Below, in pieces: positions 1 through 6,717 of a DNA stretch of 8,813 bases; position 1 is the stretch's first letter, and each line of letters starts with the position of its first letter. The notes under the pieces were generated by a model. It saw only the letters and a program-made list of their open reading frames with translations, did not search any database and was not told where the DNA came from. A program made the translations under genes and the position numbers. Source of the DNA: Victivallales bacterium (GTDB lineage: Bacteria; Verrucomicrobiota; Lentisphaeria; Oligosphaerales; Lenti-02); assembly GCA_018648945.1 (NCBI GenBank), contig JABGQJ010000297.1, positions 1-8,813 of the forward strand, written 5' to 3'.

Positions 1-2
1 CC

Positions 3-413
3 AGCCTGGCCGGGAAGGACGTGGCCTCGCCAGAAGGATGCGCCATCCGCCGCTTGCCCAACGATGTGGTCGTGGTCGATATCCCCTTCCCCGGTCGCGA
101 AGGCACGGTGAGCGTCCACCTAGAGGCCACCGACACCCCCAACTACATGGATCTCGCGAAGCCCCGCGTGTTGCGGACGGCATTCCAGAACGGCAGCCTG
201 CTGGTGACCACCGACAAGCCCACCCGTGTGGTCGTCTTCGCCTCTCCCAAGGGCAAGGGATTGCGCGGCGTCAGGCCAATGGCACGCGTCCACGAGCCGT
301 CTACCAAACACACCATCCCCCTCCAGCCCAAACCGGGGCACGACCTGTACGTCGGTGCCATCACTGAGCGGCACCAGTCGAGTCTCGTTGGCCCCCTGCC
401 AGCCACCAAGTAA
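3..413 (+). CDS. Unrecognised protein, C-terminal part (5' end outside window)
   Basis: The reading frame is open from the first bases of the window (first full codon at 3) to a TAA stop at 411-413, so only about the last 136 residues are visible. A GTG at 21 could be read as a start, but nothing like a ribosome binding site precedes it and the frame continues upstream, so it is more likely an internal valine. The visible part alternates short hydrophobic strands with charged turns (VVVVDIPFPG, GSLLVTTDKPTRVVVFAS), which suggests a beta-sandwich-like C-terminal domain. I see no transmembrane segment or catalytic motif. The stop is 18 bases before the murF start, so the two genes probably share a transcript. 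It does not look like MurE, MurD or another Mur ligase. I do not recognise the family. Confidence 0.7.
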   Translation, partial: SLAGKDVASPEGCAIRRLPNDVVVVDIPFPGREGTVSVHLEATDTPNYMDLAKPRVLRTAFQNGSLLVTTDKPTRVVVFASPKGKGLRGVRPMARVHEPSTKHTIPLQPKPGHDLYVGAITERHQSSLVGPLPATK

Positions 414-431
414 CCCGGAGCATCCCCCCAC

Positions 432-1883
432 ATGACCGTGCGGTTCACCTGGAACGAGCTAGTCGAGGCGACCGGTGGCCACTGGCTGCGGGAATACGCC
501 TCTGAAGATGGCATCTGCGGCGTACAAGACGACAGCCGCCAGATCGCGGGCGGCGAGCTCTTCGTGGCCGTGCGGGGGGAACTCGCAGACGGCTACCGCT
601 ATGCCGCCAAGGCACTCCGCGCCGGAGCCGCTGCCATCTGCCTGGATCGGGAACCGGACGAGGACATTCTCGCCGCGCTCGACGAGACCAAGGCGGCGTG
701 CCTGTTGGTGCCAGACGCCCTGATTGCTTTCCAGGAACTCGCGCGCGCCCATCGCCGTCGGCTGCCGCACCTTCTGGTCGTCGCCATCACCGGCAGTTGC
801 GGCAAGACCAGCACGAAGGAGATGATTGCCGCCGTGCTGAATGGCAAATGGCCCGGCCTTGTCCACAAGACCGCCGGGAACTTCAACAACCACTTTGGCG
901 TGCCTCGGACTCTCCTCGAACTCACTGGGGAGCACCGCGCCGCCGTCATCGAACTGGGCAGCAATCACCCCGGCGAGATCGCCTCGCTGGTGCGCCTGGC
1001 CCAACCCGAGATTGGCGTGGTTTCCAACATCGGCAGCGCCCACCTGGAGTTCTTCCACGACCTGGCTGGCGTGGCCGAAGAGAAGAGCGACATCTTCGCA
1101 GGCATTGCCGCCACCGGCGTCTGCATCCTACCCGCCGAAGCTGCCCACATCGGTACGCTTCGGAGCAAAGCCGCACCACGCCAAACTCTCTCGTTCGGCA
1201 CCACCGATGCCGCCGACATCCAGGCCCGTTACCAGGGCCTGGTCGGCGAGGATTACGTGGTCGAACTGGCTCGGCCCCAGACCTCCGAGCAGGCCATCCT
1301 CCGCTGGCCCATTGGCGGCGCGCACCAGGCCCTCAATGCCGCCGCCGCCGCCAGCGTCGGCCTTGCCGCCGGCCTGCGTTTCGCCGACAGCGTCGCTGCC
1401 CTCGCCACCTGCCAACTCCCCGGCATGCGCATGAAGGTGGTGGAGATCGATGGCGTCCGCTGGGTCAACGACGCCTACAACGCCAACCCCACCAGCATGC
1501 GCGCCGGGCTCGATTGGTTCCACGACCTCCTCGACCCCACCCTCGACGCAGCCCACATCCTCGTCCTCGGCGATATGCTCGAACTCGGGCCAGACGCCGC
1601 CACCGCCCACGTCGATCTCCTCCGGTGGGCGAAGGAACGCTTCCCCCAGGCCCGAATCCTCACTGTCGGCCCCCTCATGACCGATGCCGCAGGGACTTGC
1701 GATCTCCCCTCTGCCGCCAACGCCGAGGACGCCGCCAAACTCGTCCGGGCCTGGGCCACCCCCGGTGCCCTTGTGTTCCTCAAGGGCTCCCGAGGCATCG
1801 CCCTCGAGCACTGCCTGCCCAGGGCATCAGACCCCCACTGGCACAGAAACGCCCCCGGCACGGGGGGCGCCGGGGGCGTTTGA
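432..1883 (+). CDS. murF: UDP-N-acetylmuramoyl-tripeptide--D-alanyl-D-alanine ligase (MurF)
   Basis: MurF is the cytoplasmic, ATP-dependent Mur ligase that adds the D-Ala-D-Ala dipeptide to the UDP-MurNAc-tripeptide, the last cytoplasmic peptide-addition step of peptidoglycan synthesis. The 483-residue protein has the family layout. An N-terminal UDP-substrate domain carries DDSRQI near residue 34. The ATP-binding P-loop TGSCGKTSTK is at 120-129, NFNNHFGVP at 150-158, ELGSNHPGEI at 174-183 and NIGSAHLEFF at 199-208. The C-terminal domain has NDAYNANPTSM from 346, LGDMLELG at 379-386 and KGSRG at 451-455. ATG at 432 is preceded by GGAG at 417-420, a long but acceptable spacing of 11 bases. It is somewhat longer than usual for MurF (about 450). 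The last 20 or so residues, rich in Gly, Pro and Ala, are encoded largely by a terminator-like hairpin and are probably not functional. It likely shares a transcript with the upstream gene and converges on the oxidoreductase gene. Confidence 0.96.
   Translation: MTVRFTWNELVEATGGHWLREYASEDGICGVQDDSRQIAGGELFVAVRGELADGYRYAAKALRAGAAAICLDREPDEDILAALDETKAACLLVPDALIAFQELARAHRRRLPHLLVVAITGSCGKTSTKEMIAAVLNGKWPGLVHKTAGNFNNHFGVPRTLLELTGEHRAAVIELGSNHPGEIASLVRLAQPEIGVVSNIGSAHLEFFHDLAGVAEEKSDIFAGIAATGVCILPAEAAHIGTLRSKAAPRQTLSFGTTDAADIQARYQGLVGEDYVVELARPQTSEQAILRWPIGGAHQALNAAAAASVGLAAGLRFADSVAALATCQLPGMRMKVVEIDGVRWVNDAYNANPTSMRAGLDWFHDLLDPTLDAAHILVLGDMLELGPDAATAHVDLLRWAKERFPQARILTVGPLMTDAAGTCDLPSAANAEDAAKLVRAWATPGALVFLKGSRGIALEHCLPRASDPHWHRNAPGTGGAGGV
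1847..1881. terminator. Hairpin at murF 3' end, probable bidirectional terminator
   Basis: AAACGCCCCCGGC at 1847-1859 is perfectly complementary to GCCGGGGGCGTTT at 1869-1881, giving a 13-bp, mostly G-C stem with a 9-base loop. The right arm ends on the first base of the murF TGA stop, so the stem lies within the last codons of murF. Only short T runs flank it (TTT on either strand), so it is not a perfect intrinsic terminator. Its place between two convergent genes, whose stops are 21 bases apart, fits a terminator serving both transcripts. Confidence 0.7.
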
Positions 1884-1904
1884 TTCAGAACAGGAACGTT
1901 GGTC

Positions 1905-2975
1905 TTAGAGACCGAATTCCTCGGCGTGGAGGGGGGAGCCGAGGAGGACTTGCTTGTCGGACATACCGTCCTTCAGCATGGCCAACTCATCCGCGCCTTC
2001 GGTCAGAGGCAAGGCGACCTGCCCGCCTTCGACAACGCTGCGGCACATGGCAGACATGATCTCGAAGCCCGCGTAGGCATTGGCGAAGCAGTTCTGGTGG
2101 CACTCGATGGTGCCGTCGAGCCACTCGGCCATTTCCTGGATGTAGGGGGGCATGTCGGCATCGTAGTTCATGACGCCTTCGCCGGACATGACGCCGTCCT
2201 TGGTGACCGCGCGCCAGCCGCCGTTGGTCAGCACTTCGGCAAAGCCTTCCGTGCCCTGGGCACCGATGCGGTTCTTGCCCCACCACTTGGCCACTTCGGG
2301 CTGATCGGGAGCTCCCGCGCCGCATTCCAGGTAGCCGCGAATGCCGCCGGCGAACTGGACCACGCCCGCGATGTAGTCGGGGGACGGATGGTTGTCGTCG
2401 AACTTGATCTTGCCGGCGGCCTGGCCCATGACCCACTCGGCGTCGGGGTTGCCCGCGTACCAGCGCATGTAGTCAATCATGTGCGTGCACATGTGCAGCA
2501 TCCAGCCGGGAGTGGTCGCATAGACCGTGTGGACGCGGCCCAGGGCGCCACTGTCGATGATCTCCTTGACCTTGCGGTAGTGCACACCGTAGCGGTGCTG
2601 ATGGCTGACCACGACCTTGACGTCGGGGTTGGCTTCCAGCAGGGCCCTGATCTTCATGGCTTCGTCGCTGGTGGCGGCCAGGGGCTTCTCGAAGGCGATG
2701 AGCTTGGCACCGGAATCGACGCCGAGCTTGATCAGGTCGTAGCGGAGCCCGGGATGGGTGCAGAAGCAGAAGACGTCGGGCTTGATCTCGGCCGCTATCT
2801 TGGCCGCGTCGGTGCCATAGGCGGCGCCGCCGAGTTCCTTGGAGAGTTCGGGCAGGGCGTCGGGCATGATATCGCAGATGCCGGCTACCTCGAAGCTGTC
2901 GTTGCCGTGGAAGCCAAAGGCGTGGTGCTTGCCGCGCTTGCCCATGCCCACGACCATTGCTTTGTATTTGGCCAT
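1905..2975 (-). CDS. Gfo/Idh/MocA-family NAD(P)-dependent oxidoreductase
   Basis: This is a 356-residue cytoplasmic dehydrogenase of the family that oxidises or reduces sugars, inositols and nucleotide sugars with NAD(P). The N-terminal Rossmann fold starts at once with VVGMGKRG (Gly10, Gly12, Gly15 of GxGxxG). The family EKP motif with the catalytic lysine is at 96-98 (FEKPLAA). The substrate-side H-x-x-D motif is at His165 and Asp168 (THMIDYMRWY). The frame also offers an ATG at 3003-3005, but the start at 2973-2975 is chosen because GGGAG sits 7 bases before it and because the Rossmann strand then begins at residue 4, as is normal. The gene follows the aminotransferase on the same strand, with an intrinsic terminator in the 77-base gap. 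The substrate cannot be told from sequence. A role in amino-sugar synthesis with the aminotransferase is inference; independent sugar catabolism is equally possible. Confidence 0.92.
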   Translation of the reverse strand: MAKYKAMVVGMGKRGKHHAFGFHGNDSFEVAGICDIMPDALPELSKELGGAAYGTDAAKIAAEIKPDVFCFCTHPGLRYDLIKLGVDSGAKLIAFEKPLAATSDEAMKIRALLEANPDVKVVVSHQHRYGVHYRKVKEIIDSGALGRVHTVYATTPGWMLHMCTHMIDYMRWYAGNPDAEWVMGQAAGKIKFDDNHPSPDYIAGVVQFAGGIRGYLECGAGAPDQPEVAKWWGKNRIGAQGTEGFAEVLTNGGWRAVTKDGVMSGEGVMNYDADMPPYIQEMAEWLDGTIECHQNCFANAYAGFEIMSAMCRSVVEGGQVALPLTEGADELAMLKDGMSDKQVLLGSPLHAEEFGL

Positions 2976-2982
2976 TGTCGTT

Positions 2983-2987
2983 CTCCC
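2983..2987 (-). promoter_or_regulatory. Ribosome binding site deciding the oxidoreductase start
   Basis: Read on the minus strand this is GGGAG, 7 bases before the ATG at 2975. It supports that start over the in-frame ATG 30 bases upstream. It begins only 16 bases after the T run of the terminator, so translation signals follow the terminator directly and leave no room for a promoter between them. Confidence 0.75.
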
Positions 2988-3003
2988 AGTTGGTCGGAGT
3001 GGC

Positions 3004-3041
3004 AAAAAAAAGGCGGGATTCGAAGATTTCGAATCCCGCCT
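3004..3041 (-). terminator. Intrinsic terminator after the aminotransferase gene
   Basis: On the minus strand the arms GGCGGGATTCGAA (3040-3028) and TTCGAATCCCGCC (3024-3012) pair perfectly across a 3-base loop at 3025-3027. One more A-T pair (3041 with 3011) makes the stem 14 bp. The stem runs straight into eight T (3011-3004, the first of them the closing base of the stem). It begins 11 bases after the aminotransferase TAA stop. This is the clearest regulatory element in the window. It faces the oxidoreductase gene, whose start lies 28 bases past the T run. Confidence 0.92.
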
Positions 3042-3052
3042 GGATCAGACGG

Positions 3053-4177
3053 TTAGGCCTGAGTGGCGTCCCACGCACGCACCTGTTCGATCACGTGCTG
3101 GATCTCTTGGGGCGTCAGTTCGGGGAACATGGGCAGGCTCACGCAGCTCGCCGCATTGTTCTCGGCGTTGGTGAGATCGCCGACGAGGCGATAGGGCTTG
3201 CCCCAGGGGAAGCCTTCCTGATTGTGGATGCAGATGGAGTAGTGCGTCTTGGCATCCACGCCATGGGCATTGAGGAAGGCGAGCAGTTCCGCGCGCTTGC
3301 AGGCGCATTTGGGCTCAATCACGTAGAGATGGTAGACGTGACGGAAGCCGGGCTTCTGGTAGGGCAGCTTGATGGCCTTGCAGTCGGCCAGAGCGGCATC
3401 GTAAAGCTTGGCGATGGCAATGCGCTGGTCGGTCCACGCCGAGATGTGCTTCATCTTGGCGGAGAGCACGCCGGCCTGGAGGTCGTCGAGGCGGCTGTTG
3501 AAGCCGTAGGAGTGGTGGTCGCGCTCGGCGGAACCGTGGTTGCGCAGCTTGCGGATCTTGGCATCCACATCCGGGTTGTCGGTGAAGACCATGCCGCCGT
3601 CGCCGAAGCAGCCAAGGTTCTTCTGGATGATGAAGCTGGTACAGACCGTGTCGGAGAGCTCGCCCTGCTTGAAGTTGTCACCCTTGCCATCGATGCCCTG
3701 GGCATTGTCTTCGATGACAAACAGGTTGTTCTTCTTGGCGATGGCCTGGATGGCGGGCATGTCCGCGCACTGACCATAGAGATGAACCGGCATGATGGCC
3801 TTGGTGTTGGCCGTGATGGCGGCTTCGATCTTGGCCGGGTCGATGTTCTTGGTCAGCGGGTCGCAGTCCACGAGGACGGCAGTGGCACCGGCGGTCCAGA
3901 TCGCTTCGGCGGTGGCGAAGAAGGTGTTGGCGTGGGTGATGACCTCGTCACCGGGGCCGACACCGAGAGCCATGAGGCTGAGCCAGAGAGCGTCCGTGCC
4001 ATTGCCGACGCCGATGGCGTAGTCGCAGCCGAAATAGGCCTTGGCCTGCTCTTCGAACTCGGCCAGCTTCGGGCCCTGGACGAACTTGCCACTCAGCAGA
4101 ACTTCCTCGATCTGAGCGTCGATTTCGTCCTTGATGTTCATGTACTGGCGAACGTGACCGTAGAATCCGACTTGCAT
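3053..4177 (-). CDS. DegT/DnrJ/EryC1/StrS-family PLP-dependent sugar aminotransferase
   Basis: This 374-residue cytoplasmic enzyme belongs to the fold-type I PLP family that transfers an amino group to keto-sugar nucleotides, for use in O-antigens, capsules, glycans or antibiotics. The usual N-terminal pattern is present (SGKFVQGPKLAEFEEQ, then VGNGTDALWLSL, which binds cofactor phosphate). Asp157 in EDNAQG pairs with the PLP ring nitrogen, with Gln160 beside it. Lys186 in IQKNLGCFGDGG is the Schiff-base lysine. RNHGSAERDHHSYGFNSRLDDLQA follows in its normal place. The frame runs open back to 4498, but the start at 4177 is chosen because GAGGG lies 7 bases upstream and the product then begins MQVGFYG, as relatives do. 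The longer version would overlap the divergent rarA gene. The transcript appears to end at the terminator just downstream. The closest functional type (WbpE-, QdtB- or WecE-like) cannot be settled by eye. Confidence 0.95.
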   Translation of the reverse strand: MQVGFYGHVRQYMNIKDEIDAQIEEVLLSGKFVQGPKLAEFEEQAKAYFGCDYAIGVGNGTDALWLSLMALGVGPGDEVITHANTFFATAEAIWTAGATAVLVDCDPLTKNIDPAKIEAAITANTKAIMPVHLYGQCADMPAIQAIAKKNNLFVIEDNAQGIDGKGDNFKQGELSDTVCTSFIIQKNLGCFGDGGMVFTDNPDVDAKIRKLRNHGSAERDHHSYGFNSRLDDLQAGVLSAKMKHISAWTDQRIAIAKLYDAALADCKAIKLPYQKPGFRHVYHLYVIEPKCACKRAELLAFLNAHGVDAKTHYSICIHNQEGFPWGKPYRLVGDLTNAENNAASCVSLPMFPELTPQEIQHVIEQVRAWDATQA

Positions 4178-4430
4178 TTGGTTGCCCTCGTGTTGGACGT
4201 TTCGAGCCATAATGGCATGGGTTGAGCTAAAAGATGATGGCCGCGCGACCGCAAGCGAAGCGGTGATCGGGCCACAGCGTAAGACGGACGGTAATCTACC
4301 GTTTGGCGGCGCGTGTTCAAGGCAGGTTGGGAATGCTGGGCGTACCACCGCAAGGCCATGCCCTGCGGCGCTTTCACTCCGTCGTTCGTCACGGTAGATT
4401 CTCCGGCCGAACCCACCCTCTGGACTCACG
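4178..4430. promoter_or_regulatory. Divergent intergenic region between the aminotransferase and rarA genes
   Basis: This 253-base gap separates two genes read in opposite directions, so it must hold promoters for both. I see no RNA gene or convincing small gene. It contains ACGGTA (4288-4293) facing TACCGT (4297-4302) across 3 bases, and a further ACGGTAGATT (4391-4400) that is the exact inverse of AATCTACCGT at 4293-4302. Smaller hairpins are ACCGC/GCGGT at 4248-4264 and CCGCA/TGCGG at 4348-4368. A weak -10-like TAGATT at 4395-4400 could serve rarA, but its -35 is poor. No promoter for the aminotransferase is clear. Confidence 0.5.
4185..4189 (-). promoter_or_regulatory. Ribosome binding site deciding the aminotransferase start
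   Basis: Minus-strand GAGGG lies 7 bases before the ATG at 4177. The in-frame ATG at 4210, 33 bases upstream, has no comparable site, so 4177 is preferred. Confidence 0.75.
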
Positions 4431-6671
4431 ATGAAGAACCTCTTCGACCACGCTCGCGAGAAACAGATCGAGAAGGAGCAACCCCTGGCCGCACGCATGC
4501 GACCGCGGACGCTGGACGAATATGTGGGGCAGGACCATATCCTCGCCCCAGGGCGCCTCCTGCGCCGAGCGATCCAGGCCGACCGCGTCTCCTCGCTGAT
4601 CTTCTACGGCCCTCCCGGCACTGGCAAGACAACCCTCGCCAGCGTCATCGCCAACACCACCCAGAGCAAGTTCGTGGTGCTGAACGCGGTGCTCAGCGGT
4701 GTGAAGGACATCCGAGAGGTCACCGAGAACGCCAAGCGCGAGCGGGGCGAGTACGACCGCCGTACCATCCTCTTCGTGGACGAGGTCCACCGCTGGAACA
4801 AGGCCCAGCAGGACGCCTTGCTCCCCTGGGTCGAGAACGGCACGGTGGTCCTGATCGGGGCCACCACCGAGAACCCCTACTTCACCGTCAACCGCGCCTT
4901 GGTAAGCCGCAGCCGCATCTTCCAGCTCAAGCCGCTGAACGAAGATGCTCTGCGCCGGGTGGCCGAGCAGGCCCTAGCCGATGAGGAGCGAGGCTACGGC
5001 GCGATCCGCACCCGCCTGGAGCCGGAGGCCCTGACCCATCTCGTGGAAGTCGCCAACGGCGATGCGCGGGCGGTGCTGAATGCCCTGGAACTGGCCATTG
5101 AAACCACGCCCGCGGACGAAGACGGGGAGGTCGTCATCGGTATGGCCGTGGCCGAGGAGTCCATCCAGCAACGGGCGGTGCTCTACGACAAAGAGGGTGA
5201 CTACCACTTCGACACCATCAGCGCCTTCATCAAGTCGCTGCGCGGGTCGGACCCGGACGCCACCCTCTACTGGCTGGCCAAGATGGTCTACGCCGGCGAA
5301 GATCCCCGCTTCCTCTTCCGCCGCATGCTGATCTTCTGCGGCGAGGACATCGGCCTGGCCGATCCCAACGCTCTCACCGTCTGCACCGCCGCCGCCGAGG
5401 CCTTCGACCGAGTCGGCCTCCCCGAAGGCCGCTACCATCTGGGGATGGCCGCGCTCTACTTGGCCACGGCCCCCAAGTCGAATTCGGTCATGGGTTTCTT
5501 CGACGCGCTCGCGGCCGTGGAGAAGGAGCGCGAGGACGATGTCCCCAACCACCTGCGCGATGCCAGCCGCGACAAGGAGGGGTTCGGCCACGGTGAAGGC
5601 TATCTCTATCCCCATGCCTACCGCGATCACTGGGTAGCCCAGCAGTACCTCCCCGAGAGCATGCAGGGAAAGGTCTTCTACCAGCCCGGCGATATCGGCT
5701 ACGAGGAGAGCATCTCCGAACAGACCCAGCGTCGCCGCGAGGCCCAGTTGGCTGCCGCTGTCGAACGCAGCACCGGCGGGGCCCCGCCCGAGATTCTCAC
5801 CTTCTCGCCACGCGACCGAGCCCTGGAACAATGGCTGGCGCGCACGGTCAGCGGGGTCGGCGACCGCCTGGCCGAGATCCGCGACCGGGCGTTCTCCGCC
5901 ATCCGCTGGGAACGGCATTTCACTGTGCTCGATGCCAGAGCTGGCACCGGGCTTTTCACCTGGGAGGCCCTGCGCCACACGCCTGAAGGCGGCGTCTATG
6001 CCCTTGCCAATTCCGGCGACATCGCCCGTTCCCTGCGCGACCGCGCCGAAGCCATGCCCGCCCTGAATCGCCCTCTCCTCCTTGTCGGTGAACCAGACCA
6101 ACTCGACGCGGTGCTGGAGCAGAGCGACGAAGCCGATCTGCGGTTTGATGTGGTCCTGGGCCGCAACGCTCTGCTCTACGCCACCGATCGCGCCGCGGCG
6201 CTCTCCCAGTTCGCCAGCCGTCTGCGCCCCGGCGGGGTCTGCTCCCTAGCCGAAGCCTTGGCCGGTGCGACCCAACGGCTCTACGAACTGGTGGATGCCA
6301 GCTCCTTGCCCCCCGACCTTCTCGAACGCCTGCGCGTTGCCGAGGAGGCCATCTACGCAAACCCGGACGATCCCCTGGTCTCCCTGGACGAACGCGCCCT
6401 GGAGAGCCTACTCGAGGAAGCCGGCTTTGCCGAACACAGCGTGGAGTGCATGGACCAGTCGTCCGACCAGATCATCTCGCCCAACATGCTCGACCGCTGG
6501 TTCTCCCCCGCCCAAGCCGACGGCAGACCAAGCTACGCAGACCACCTCGCCCGACACCTGGCCCCGCCGGAGATCGACACCATCGCCACTCTCTTCCGCG
6601 CCCAACTCTCCGGACGCACGGTCCCCTGGCGCTCCCGCGTCGCCTTCATCCACGCCCGGACAGCAGGTTAG
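4431..6671 (+). CDS. rarA: RarA (MgsA) AAA+ ATPase fused to a C-terminal domain of unknown function
   Basis: RarA is a cytoplasmic, DNA-associated AAA+ ATPase of the clamp-loader/WRNIP1 group that acts at stalled replication forks. Residues 1 to about 430 are a complete RarA: PLAARMRPRTLDEYVGQ near the N-terminus, Walker A GPPGTGKTT at 60-68, Walker B ILFVDEVHRWNK at 113-124, sensor 1 IGATTENP at 142-149, the arginine-finger region VSRSRIF at 158-164 and sensor 2 NGDARAVLNALE from 209. The helical C-terminal RarA domain follows (YDKEGDYHFDTISAFIKS, FCGEDIGLADP). About 315 residues follow that normal RarA (about 440 residues) lacks. They resemble a degenerate Rossmann methyltransferase: VLDARAGTGL at 499-508, FDVVLGRNALLY at 572-583 and RLRPGG at 597-602. 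From memory, long RarA proteins with an uncharacterised tail are known in cyanobacteria and some other bacteria. The start has the usual RarA N-terminus but no clear ribosome binding site. Confidence 0.93.
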   Translation: MKNLFDHAREKQIEKEQPLAARMRPRTLDEYVGQDHILAPGRLLRRAIQADRVSSLIFYGPPGTGKTTLASVIANTTQSKFVVLNAVLSGVKDIREVTENAKRERGEYDRRTILFVDEVHRWNKAQQDALLPWVENGTVVLIGATTENPYFTVNRALVSRSRIFQLKPLNEDALRRVAEQALADEERGYGAIRTRLEPEALTHLVEVANGDARAVLNALELAIETTPADEDGEVVIGMAVAEESIQQRAVLYDKEGDYHFDTISAFIKSLRGSDPDATLYWLAKMVYAGEDPRFLFRRMLIFCGEDIGLADPNALTVCTAAAEAFDRVGLPEGRYHLGMAALYLATAPKSNSVMGFFDALAAVEKEREDDVPNHLRDASRDKEGFGHGEGYLYPHAYRDHWVAQQYLPESMQGKVFYQPGDIGYEESISEQTQRRREAQLAAAVERSTGGAPPEILTFSPRDRALEQWLARTVSGVGDRLAEIRDRAFSAIRWERHFTVLDARAGTGLFTWEALRHTPEGGVYALANSGDIARSLRDRAEAMPALNRPLLLVGEPDQLDAVLEQSDEADLRFDVVLGRNALLYATDRAAALSQFASRLRPGGVCSLAEALAGATQRLYELVDASSLPPDLLERLRVAEEAIYANPDDPLVSLDERALESLLEEAGFAEHSVECMDQSSDQIISPNMLDRWFSPAQADGRPSYADHLARHLAPPEIDTIATLFRAQLSGRTVPWRSRVAFIHARTAG

Positions 6672-6717
6672 CGACCACCGCGACGATGGGGCCGGGCGAT
6701 GGCCTCACCCCCAATGG

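Noticed and set aside
1335..1352. GCC trinucleotide run within murF
   Set aside because: It encodes a short alanine stretch in a conserved helix region and is expected from codon bias rather than being a functional repeat.
698..2059. A 453-residue plus-strand frame overlapping murF in another phase
   Set aside because: Its product is dominated by Arg and Pro, typical of an out-of-phase reading of G+C-rich coding DNA; MurF in the overlapping frame is unambiguous.
1899..4225. Two long plus-strand open frames (385 and 422 residues) opposite the oxidoreductase and aminotransferase genes
   Set aside because: They mirror real genes with clear family motifs, show the Gly/Ala/Val/Asp-rich make-up of antisense frames in G+C-rich DNA, and lack ribosome binding sites and recognisable domains.
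4178..4498. Upstream extension of the aminotransferase frame (about 107 residues)
   Set aside because: It would overlap the rarA start, resembles no aminotransferase N-terminus, and the ATG at 4177 has a good ribosome binding site.
4974..6101. A 375-residue minus-strand frame opposite rarA
   Set aside because: It is antisense to well-supported RarA sequence and has no family features or start signals.
6672..6717. Possible terminator between convergent rarA and M55 genes (TGGGG at 6687-6691 with CCCCA at 6709-6713, GCC/GGC inside)
   Set aside because: The stem is short and asymmetric and has no T run on either strand, so it is not separable from chance in G+C-rich sequence.
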